From contig DAOWGY010000256.1 of NCBI GenBank assembly GCA_030641695.1, positions 1 through 11,951 of the forward strand: 11,951 bases of DNA, written 5' to 3'. Shown piece after piece: positions 1 through 5,202 of the stretch. A model generated the notes under the pieces. The model had not been told where the DNA came from, did not search any database, and was given only the letters and a program-made list of their open reading frames with translations. The stretch comes from Gammaproteobacteria bacterium (GTDB taxonomy: Bacteria > Pseudomonadota > Gammaproteobacteria > Steroidobacterales > Woeseiaceae). How positions within the stretch are numbered: position 1 is the stretch's first letter; every line of letters begins with the position of its first letter. The translations under genes were made by a program, and so were the position numbers.

Positions 1-176
1 CCACAAGAGCCTTCGCCTTCCTTGTCGCCGCCACAAGAGCCTTCGCCTTCCTTATCGCCGCCACAAGAACCTTCACCACCGTCCTTGCCTTCGCCTTCCT
101 TATCACCACCACAGGAACCTTCGCCGCAAGAGCCTTCATCACCCTTGCCTTCCTTGTCGCCGCCGCAAGAGCCTTC
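1..176 (-). repeat. In-frame tandem repeat coding for EGSCG units
   Basis: Two 30-base units at 1-30 and 31-60 differ at one position. Diverged and length-variable copies continue to 176. Each full unit encodes ten residues, GDKEGEGSCG. The older copies, nearer the start codon, have insertions and different spacers (13 and 16 residues), while the two nearest the window edge are almost identical, which suggests recent duplication. The array has no unique spacers, so it is a coding repeat and not CRISPR. Confidence 0.85.
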
Positions 177-329
177 GCCGGCACTGAGCATGTAGCCAGC
201 GTTCAGCGTCGACATCGCGAACGGATTATCGATGGTGTCGGCGGCTGCAACGCCGGAAATTGCAAACGAGCTGGCCAGGGCAGCGCCTACGGCCAATGCA
301 ACAGGTTTTACTACTTTTCGATCTGACAT
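1..329 (-). CDS. hvfA: HvfA-type secreted EGSCG-repeat metallophore precursor (partial, C-terminus off window)
   Basis: My own translation from the ATG at 329 gives 109 complete codons with no stop before the edge. Residues 1-30 form a signal peptide: basic start, hydrophobic A/V/L core, cleavage near A28-A30. Then come an NPFA motif (35-38), a LNAGYM motif (42-47) and a low-complexity tail with six EGSCG motifs starting near residues 52, 65, 70, 86, 96 and 106, spaced by acidic/lysine GDKEGE segments. This layout is that of HvfA proteins, whose canonical motif is EGKCG. By family knowledge these are ribosomal peptides modified on the repeat cysteines by a DUF692/DUF2063 enzyme pair and bind copper in the periplasm. 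Here Ser replaces Lys in every copy. A strong ribosome site precedes the start, 60 bases after the anti-sigma gene, so it is probably the third gene of that operon. Family assignment is strong; the modification and the metal are inferred. Confidence 0.85.
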   Translation of the reverse strand, partial: MSDRKVVKPVALAVGAALASSFAISGVAAADTIDNPFAMSTLNAGYMLSAGEGSCGGDKEGKGDEGSCGEGSCGGDKEGEGKDGGEGSCGGDKEGEGSCGGDKEGEGSC

Positions 330-335
330 GGTTTT

Positions 336-342
336 CTCTCCT
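336..342 (-). promoter_or_regulatory. Ribosome binding site of the HvfA-type gene
   Basis: On the minus strand AGGAGAG lies six bases before the ATG at 329. It is the best Shine-Dalgarno sequence in the sigma/anti-sigma/hvfA cluster and fixes the start of the repeat protein, a gene easily missed because of its low complexity. Confidence 0.75.
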
Positions 343-389
343 AATAGTCTGCCCTAGACCGGGCATTCAACACACGGTCATGCGGGACC

Positions 390-1100
390 TCAGGTGTCCC
401 ATACCACCGAATTCACAACACTCTTTTGTATGTCTTGCAGGTTTTCATCGCTCTCACCGATGATCGCAATGCTGCCTCTGCCAACCGGCAGGATGACTCC
501 ATTGATACTCTCTCCATGGAGCTCCACGGCGCCGTCGACCATCTCATCGGGCATCAGCAATATTGTTACAGGTCCGCGCTTCCCCTGGATGACGAGGTGC
601 GGGATATCCTTACCGTTGATTACGCAGGTCTGTGCGTAGGTGATCAGGCCCGCGTCGTGATTCAGGTTCGCAATCGACGCCGGCACGACACTGGTAAGTT
701 TTTTATCGCTGACGGGCACATCCGTGACCCGCAATGCATAGGGCTCATGGTCAAGATGCGCCAGTATCTCTGCCGACAGCGACGGATACGTCACGTCGTT
801 ACCGTACATCCGGATGCCGACGAACGCCGCAACGACGACCGTCGCAGCAACAGCCAACCAGGTTGGCGTCGTGAAGCGGCGCCGCGCCGGCAGCGTCACG
901 ACGTTTTTCGTATCGATATCGGCAAGCTCCGGTATCCGCAGTTCGGGCACCTTGAGCGCCAGCGCTTTTTCGATCTTTCGCTCGAGCGCCTGCATGTCAT
1001 CGCGATAGGCCTGGCAGGCCGCACACTCTGCAACATGCACCTCGCCGCCGTTGTACGACGGGTCCGTGGCAATCGCTTGTTTGTAGTCTTTGCAGTTCAT
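390..1100 (-). CDS. Anti-sigma factor, membrane-spanning, DUF3379-like with HxxxCxxC motif
   Basis: This 236-residue protein has a short cytoplasmic N-terminus with H22, C26 and C29 in an HxxxCxxC arrangement, the zinc-binding anti-sigma (ZAS) pattern, plus C3. A helical stretch (30-60) would clasp the sigma factor. One membrane segment spans about 80-97, followed by a roughly 135-residue C-terminal domain outside the membrane. The N-terminal and C-terminal sequence style matches the DUF3379 family. It starts 35 bases after the sigma gene and is followed 60 bases later by the HvfA-type gene, so it probably holds the sigma factor inactive until a periplasmic or redox/metal signal arrives. The start has only a weak ribosome site, so translation may be coupled to the sigma gene. 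The anti-sigma role is inferred from motif and position; the signal is unknown. Confidence 0.82.
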   Translation of the reverse strand: MNCKDYKQAIATDPSYNGGEVHVAECAACQAYRDDMQALERKIEKALALKVPELRIPELADIDTKNVVTLPARRRFTTPTWLAVAATVVVAAFVGIRMYGNDVTYPSLSAEILAHLDHEPYALRVTDVPVSDKKLTSVVPASIANLNHDAGLITYAQTCVINGKDIPHLVIQGKRGPVTILLMPDEMVDGAVELHGESINGVILPVGRGSIAIIGESDENLQDIQKSVVNSVVWDT

Positions 1101-1135
1101 CAGTTCGTTTCAATTAGCCGCTCTATTGGTCGCCC

Positions 1136-1648
1136 TCAAGCGTCCTCATCTTGCATTTTGTCCTTGAGCTTGTGGCGAGCGCGGTGCAATCGCGTCAGTA
1201 CTGCACCTTGCTTGAGCCCCATGAGCTCTGCGATCTCGTTCGTGCTGTATCCCATCAGGACCTGTAACACGAGCGGCTCGCGGTAATCGTCATCCAGCCT
1301 GTATATCGCATCACGCATATCGTCGAGCTGGTCGTCCGGTTGCTCTGCGAGCAACGCCTGCTGCGACGGCGTCAGGTTGTCGACGTCGACGGTTTCCAGG
1401 CGCCGACGCTCGAAGTAGCGCGCATTTTCCCGGCGCACGATCGTCAATAACCAGTGCTTGGCGGCCGCGTCTTCGCGTAGCGAATCCAGCGACTTCCAGG
1501 CCCGCAACAGCGCCTCTTGCACGATATCTTCGGCTATCGTCCTGTCCCGGCAGAGCCAGGCCGCATAGCGGTACATGTCCTGGTGGAATACGCCCACGAG
1601 ATCGTCAAATCTCCGCCGTCTGGCCACTGCGGCACTGTTGCTATTCAT
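1136..1648 (-). CDS. ECF (group IV) RNA polymerase sigma factor
   Basis: At 170 residues it has the usual ECF length. Sigma region 2 spans about 17-80 and includes the DIVQEALLRAW core (41-51), where core polymerase and the -10 element are contacted. Region 4 spans about 112-165 with a helix-turn-helix around the GYSTNEIAELMGLKQGAV segment (133-150) and the LTRLHRARHKL signature that follows it. Regions 1.1 and 3 are absent, as expected for the class. It is the first gene of a leftward cluster with its anti-sigma factor and the HvfA-type precursor, and is divergent from hemB across 122 bases. Such pairs usually autoregulate and drive the adjacent operon, so the metallophore operon is the likely target. 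The exact ECF group is not assigned and no ECF promoter was found by eye. Confidence 0.93.
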   Translation of the reverse strand: MNSNSAAVARRRRFDDLVGVFHQDMYRYAAWLCRDRTIAEDIVQEALLRAWKSLDSLREDAAAKHWLLTIVRRENARYFERRRLETVDVDNLTPSQQALLAEQPDDQLDDMRDAIYRLDDDYREPLVLQVLMGYSTNEIAELMGLKQGAVLTRLHRARHKLKDKMQDEDA

Positions 1649-1770
1649 ACGAGTTGACCCGCCCCACTCTGGTTTTATTACTGATTCTGAGGAAAACTGT
1701 GATTAAGGCGTGGAAACACACCCTAAATACAGGGAAAATAAAGCAATCTTCGTTCTTATTCTGATTAGCT
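1649..1770. promoter_or_regulatory. Divergent promoter region between the sigma gene and hemB
   Basis: This AT-richer 122-base gap must hold the start signals of both leftward and rightward genes. It contains two small symmetries: GGCGTG-4-CACACC at 1707-1722 (one mismatch) and CCCT-6-AGGG at 1721-1734. A possible hemB -10 box, TAAATA, overlaps the second at 1724-1729 but lacks a good -35. No Shine-Dalgarno sequence precedes hemB. The region is regulatory by position; individual elements are uncertain. Confidence 0.4.
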
Positions 1771-2778
1771 ATGAGTACACCAAGCCACGGTCAGTTCCCC
1801 CGAGTTCGCATGCGGCGCAGTCGCCGCACTGGCACCCTGCGCCGGCTGGTCGCGGAAACGGGGCTATCCACCGATGATCTAATTTACCCGGTTTTCGTGC
1901 TGGAGGGCGAAAAACGCGCCGAAGCGGTACCGTCTATGCCAGGCATTAACAGGCACAGCGTGGACCGCCTGCTCAAAGAGCTGTCCGAAGCCGTCAAGCT
2001 GGGAATCCCGGCTGTCGCGCTGTTTCCCGTTATCGATGAGGGAAAGAAGAGCCTCGACGGCGCCGAGTGTGCGAATCCTGATGGCCTCGTGCAGACCACG
2101 GTGCGCACGATCAAGAGTGAGTACCCGGACCTGGCGGTCATCACCGACGTTGCGCTGGACCCCTACACCACCCATGGCCAGGACGGCATCATCGACGACG
2201 CGGGCTATGTGCTGAATGACGAGACTGTCGCGATGCTTGCGCGCCAGGCCCTGTCCCATGCGGACGCCGGCGCGGATATCGTTGCACCGTCTGACATGAT
2301 GGACGGCCGCATCGGCGCTATCCGCAGCGCGCTGGAATCGCAAGACCATCGCCACACACTGATACTCGCGTATGCCGCGAAGTACGCGTCTTGCTTCTAC
2401 GGCCCGTTTCGCGACGCGGTCGGTTCCGCGGCGAACCTCGCGGGCGGCGACAAATCGACTTACCAGATGGCGCCCGCCAATAGCGACGAGGCGCTTCGGG
2501 AGGTTGCTCTCGACCTCGATGAGGGCGCTGACTTCGTCATGGTCAAGCCCGCGATGCCATACCTCGATATCGTGCGGCGTGTACGAGACCAATTCGGCGT
2601 GCCGACGTTCGCCTACCAGGTCAGCGGCGAGTACGCGATGCTCAAGGCAGCGGCAGGCAACAACTGGCTCGATGAGAAAAAATCGGTGCTCGAGTCGCTC
2701 CTTTGTATCAAGCGTGCCGGAGCCAGCGCGATTCTCACGTACTTCGCGCTGCAAGCGGCTCGCTGGCTGAACGAATAG
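1771..2778 (+). CDS. hemB: Porphobilinogen synthase (delta-aminolevulinic acid dehydratase), Mg-type
   Basis: The enzyme condenses two 5-aminolevulinate molecules to porphobilinogen, the first common step of tetrapyrrole synthesis, in the cytoplasm. The 335 residues cover the full family length. Active-site lysines sit in AYAAKYAS (K204) and MVKPAMPY (K259, the Schiff-base lysine). The metal-binding region reads DVALDPYTTHGQDG, with D130 and D138 where zinc-dependent enzymes such as E. coli HemB have cysteines, so this is the zinc-independent type known from Pseudomonas aeruginosa. The ATG at 1771 has no clear Shine-Dalgarno sequence. An internal ATG at 1810 also lacks one and would cut conserved N-terminal arginines, so 1771 is kept. 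aroE follows after a short gap and may be cotranscribed. Confidence 0.97.
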   Translation: MSTPSHGQFPRVRMRRSRRTGTLRRLVAETGLSTDDLIYPVFVLEGEKRAEAVPSMPGINRHSVDRLLKELSEAVKLGIPAVALFPVIDEGKKSLDGAECANPDGLVQTTVRTIKSEYPDLAVITDVALDPYTTHGQDGIIDDAGYVLNDETVAMLARQALSHADAGADIVAPSDMMDGRIGAIRSALESQDHRHTLILAYAAKYASCFYGPFRDAVGSAANLAGGDKSTYQMAPANSDEALREVALDLDEGADFVMVKPAMPYLDIVRRVRDQFGVPTFAYQVSGEYAMLKAAAGNNWLDEKKSVLESLLCIKRAGASAILTYFALQAARWLNE

Positions 2779-2779
2779 G

Positions 2780-2785
2780 TATACT
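2780..2785 (+). promoter_or_regulatory. Possible -10 box for aroE
   Basis: TATACT directly follows the hemB stop and is five of six to the sigma-70 -10 consensus. It would start transcription about a dozen bases before the proposed TTG start of aroE. No recognisable -35 lies 16-18 bases upstream. It may be an extra promoter, or chance. Confidence 0.25.
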
Positions 2786-2804
2786 GCCTCGTGGACAAGC
2801 AGCC

Positions 2805-3644
2805 TTGGTAACTGGCACGGTAACGGTCGACCGCTACGGTGTGATGGGATACCCGGTGTCGCACAGCCGGTCGCCTGTCATCCACCGCCTGTTCGCCCTG
2901 CAAACCGGGCAGAGCCTGCAATACGAATTGCTGCGTGTCACCGCCGAGAAACTCGAGGAGGCCGTACGCCAGTTCCAGCGCACCGGCGGCAAAGGACTCA
3001 ATGTCACGGTGCCGCACAAGCGCGCCGTCTGCAGGCTTGTGGATCAACTGAGTGAGCGCGCCAGTACAGCTGGAGCCGTCAACACGCTGGCGTTTCAGGA
3101 CAGCGAAATCTTCGGCGACAATACCGACGGCATCGGCCTGTTACGCGACCTCGTCGTCAATCTCGGGCTGAATCTCGATAGCGCGAACATCCTCATTCTC
3201 GGTGCGGGCGGCGCCACACGGGGCATTGTAGGGCCGCTGCTTGAAATGCGGCCTCGAACATTGCGTATCGCGAATCGCACGCTTAAGCGCGCCGAAGACC
3301 TCGTCGAACGTTTCGAGAGAATGGGTCCGGTAACCGCCTGCCGTTTCAACGTCATCCCGGTTTCCGAGTCCTATCACCTCATCATCAACGCAACATCGGC
3401 AGGTCTGGAAGGCGAGACACCACCGTATCCGGCGGCGGCCGTGTCGGAAAAGACCTTTTGTTACGATCTGTCCTACGGCATCAAGCCGACGCCATTCAGT
3501 ATCTGGGCTCGCGACCACGGCGCCGCTCATTCGGTAATGGGCTGGGGCATGCTCGTCGAACAGGCCGCCGAATCGTTTCACATCTGGCGCGGCGTTCGCC
3601 CGGACACGAAAGCCGTGCTGAAGCAGATGTCGATCAGCGCATAG
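2805..3644 (+). CDS. aroE: Shikimate dehydrogenase (NADP+)
   Basis: AroE reversibly reduces 3-dehydroshikimate to shikimate with NADPH, the fourth step of aromatic amino-acid synthesis. From a TTG start the protein is 279 residues, close to E. coli AroE (272). Visible motifs are the shikimate-binding SHSRSP (19-24), the catalytic lysine in NVTVPHK (K72), the catalytic aspartate in GDNTDG (D108), the NADP-binding loop GAGGATRG (133-140) and the NRTLKRA segment that reads the NADP phosphate. The frame stays open upstream to 2703 inside hemB, but that extension is unlike the family. TTG at 2805 places the first strand as in homologues; ATG at 2844 would delete it. No strong ribosome site marks the start, so the N-terminus is uncertain by several residues. 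The 3' end overlaps gor by 11 bases, tail to tail. Confidence 0.93.
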   Translation: MVTGTVTVDRYGVMGYPVSHSRSPVIHRLFALQTGQSLQYELLRVTAEKLEEAVRQFQRTGGKGLNVTVPHKRAVCRLVDQLSERASTAGAVNTLAFQDSEIFGDNTDGIGLLRDLVVNLGLNLDSANILILGAGGATRGIVGPLLEMRPRTLRIANRTLKRAEDLVERFERMGPVTACRFNVIPVSESYHLIINATSAGLEGETPPYPAAAVSEKTFCYDLSYGIKPTPFSIWARDHGAAHSVMGWGMLVEQAAESFHIWRGVRPDTKAVLKQMSISA

Positions 3645-4980
3645 TGACGAGTTCTTCGGCGCTCGTCGGGTGAATCGCGACGGTGTCATCAAAGTCTTTC
3701 TTCGTCGCCCCCATACGGATTGCAACGGCAAATCCCTGCATCATCTCGTCGGCCCCGTCACCGATCACGTGGCAGCCCACGACACGTTCGTCGTCGCCCA
3801 CCGTGATTAGCTTCATGACCGACCGTTGCTTCTTGTCGCCTAACGCGTAATACATGGGCGTAAACCCTGTCGTGTAGACCTTGACGTCGTCACCGTACTC
3901 GGCTCGCGCCTCGTCTTCGGTCAGCCCGACCGTACCCATTGGCGGATGGCTGAAGATGACCGTTGGTATCGTTTTGTAGTCGAGGTGACGTCCCTCCATG
4001 CCCCCGTAAATACGGTCAGCGAGGCGCCGCCCCGCAGCGATGGCGACCGGTGTTAAAGCCTGTGCACCGGTTACGTCACCGATCGCGCAGATATGCTCGA
4101 CATTAGTCTGCTGGTACTTGTCGACCGGGACGAACCCGCTTGAATCGGATTCGACGCCCGCCTTCCCGAGCTCCAGGCCGTCGGTGTTCGGCGCGCGGCC
4201 GACCGCCCACAGCAGGCAGTCGACGGGCCCGAAGCGGCGGCCATCTTCGCTGATCAGTACGATGCCATCGACTGTTTTCTCGGCGCCCGCCGGGACGACG
4301 CCTGTTTCGATCGGAAAACCGCTGTCGCGCGTCGCCGCCATGAGCTCACTACAAAGCATCGAATCGAAACTCCGGACTATGCCTTTTTTGCGAACCACCA
4401 CCTGCACTTCACTACCGAGTGCATTGAAGATGCCCGCCAGCTCGACCGAAACGTAGCCACTACCGGCGATGAGCACGCGTTGCGGTCGTTCATCGAGATC
4501 GAAGAAATCATCGGAGGTAATGCCATGTTCTGCGCCCGGGATTTGCGGAACGATCGGCCGCCCGCCCGTGGCCACGACAATGCGCTCGGCACGATACTCA
4601 TCGTCACCGACAGCCACGGTATTCGCGTCGATGAATCTCGCCGCACCGGTGATGTATTCGACGCCACGTTTATCGAGGTTGTTCTCGTAGATATCGTTCA
4701 GGCGTTTGACATAGACGTCGCGGCGGGATTTGAGCGCCGCCCAGTCGTGCCCCCTGACATCGATATTGAAACCGTAATCGGCGGCGTGTTGCAGATGGTG
4801 GCTGTGCTCTGCCGCGTACCACATGATCTTTTTCGGCACACAGCCGACGTTCACGCAAGTGCCACCCAATGGCCCGTACTCGATCACCGCCGCGCTCGCA
4901 CCATACTCGGCCGCACGTTGCGCGTGCGCGAGTCCGCCGCTGCCGCCACCGATGACCAGCAAGTCGTATTCTTTTGTCAA
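3634..4980 (-). CDS. gor: Glutathione-disulfide reductase
   Basis: This FAD flavoenzyme reduces GSSG to glutathione with NADPH, maintaining the cytosolic thiol pool. Motifs in order are the FAD-binding GGGSGG near the N-terminus, the redox-active disulfide in GGTCVNVGCVPKK, the NADPH-binding GSGYVSVELAG followed by the arginine-bearing VRKKGIVRSFD that selects NADPH, the second FAD motif CAIGDVTG, and the C-terminal catalytic HPTSAEE. I chose TTG at 4980 because a purine-rich ribosome site precedes it and it gives 448 residues with the disulfide at C42/C47, the same numbering as E. coli Gor. A GTG at 5013 is in frame but adds 11 residues not expected for the family and would place the ribosome site inside the gene. 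It is divergent from prlC and overlaps the end of aroE. Confidence 0.95.
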   Translation of the reverse strand: MTKEYDLLVIGGGSGGLAHAQRAAEYGASAAVIEYGPLGGTCVNVGCVPKKIMWYAAEHSHHLQHAADYGFNIDVRGHDWAALKSRRDVYVKRLNDIYENNLDKRGVEYITGAARFIDANTVAVGDDEYRAERIVVATGGRPIVPQIPGAEHGITSDDFFDLDERPQRVLIAGSGYVSVELAGIFNALGSEVQVVVRKKGIVRSFDSMLCSELMAATRDSGFPIETGVVPAGAEKTVDGIVLISEDGRRFGPVDCLLWAVGRAPNTDGLELGKAGVESDSSGFVPVDKYQQTNVEHICAIGDVTGAQALTPVAIAAGRRLADRIYGGMEGRHLDYKTIPTVIFSHPPMGTVGLTEDEARAEYGDDVKVYTTGFTPMYYALGDKKQRSVMKLITVGDDERVVGCHVIGDGADEMMQGFAVAIRMGATKKDFDDTVAIHPTSAEELVTMR

Positions 4981-4981
4981 A

Positions 4982-4992
4982 CCTCTCTCCCT
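4982..4992 (-). promoter_or_regulatory. Ribosome binding site supporting a TTG start of gor
   Basis: Read on the minus strand, AGGGAGAGAGG ends one base before the TTG at 4980. Within it GGGAG is about six bases from the TTG. No comparable site lies before the upstream in-frame GTG at 5013. This is the main evidence for the shorter gor product. Confidence 0.6.
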
Positions 4993-5032
4993 GTTGGAGC
5001 GCTTTTTGGTCACGACGACCTTATGCCGCGAA

Positions 5033-5046
5033 GCGCATGGATGCGC
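5033..5046. repeat. Inverted repeat in the gor leader
   Basis: GCGCAT-GG-ATGCGC is a perfect 6-2-6 inverted repeat about 50 bases before the proposed gor start. It could be a small leader hairpin or an operator half. It may also be chance, since GC-rich palindromes of this size are not rare. Confidence 0.3.
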
Positions 5047-5138
5047 GAGAGCGGCCTTGAAGCGCGACTGAGCTTAGGCGAAATCTTGCACGATTTTGCG
5101 TCAAACCCTTCGCGCCTCCAAAGACGCTCCAACGGATC

Positions 5139-5154
5139 ACGGTTCGAGAACCGT
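5139..5154. promoter_or_regulatory. Candidate operator: perfect inverted repeat between gor and prlC
   Basis: ACGGTTC-GA-GAACCGT has perfect 7-bp arms around a two-base centre. It lies in the divergent spacer, just upstream of a -10-like TACTAT (5166-5171) reading toward prlC. At that distance it overlaps the expected -35 position, a usual place for a regulator that represses or activates. No regulator is named by the sequence. Confidence 0.4.
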
Positions 5155-5165
5155 TCTAACAGTGC

Positions 5166-5171
5166 TACTAT
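5166..5171 (+). promoter_or_regulatory. Possible -10 box for prlC
   Basis: TACTAT is a fair sigma-70 -10 match about 32 bases before the prlC ATG. The hexamer 17 bases upstream (TTCGAG) is a poor -35, so the promoter may need an activator bound at the inverted repeat 5139-5154. Confidence 0.25.
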
Positions 5172-5202
5172 CCAGCGCGAGAAAAGGATATCAATCACAC
5201 CG

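Noticed and set aside
1..176. CRISPR-like 30-base repeats
   Set aside because: The units are contiguous, in frame and of decaying identity, with no unique spacers. They encode EGSCG motifs after a signal peptide.
426..1286. Long plus-strand frame (286 codons)
   Set aside because: It is antisense to the anti-sigma and sigma genes, is rich in Arg/His as expected for a GC-rich shadow, and shows no domain.
1879..2754. Long minus-strand frame (291 codons)
   Set aside because: It is a shadow of hemB, whose family motifs are unmistakable.
2703..2804. ATG start of aroE inside hemB
   Set aside because: It would add 34 residues unlike AroE and overlap hemB by 76 bases.
5070..5105. Sigma-70 promoter for gor with TTGACG as -35
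   Set aside because: The nearest -10-like hexamer in that direction is about 22 bases away, beyond the usual spacing.
4480..5202. N-terminal extension of prlC by 241 codons
   Set aside because: It is antisense to gor and has no similarity to M3 peptidases; MSNPLL at 5203 matches the family start.
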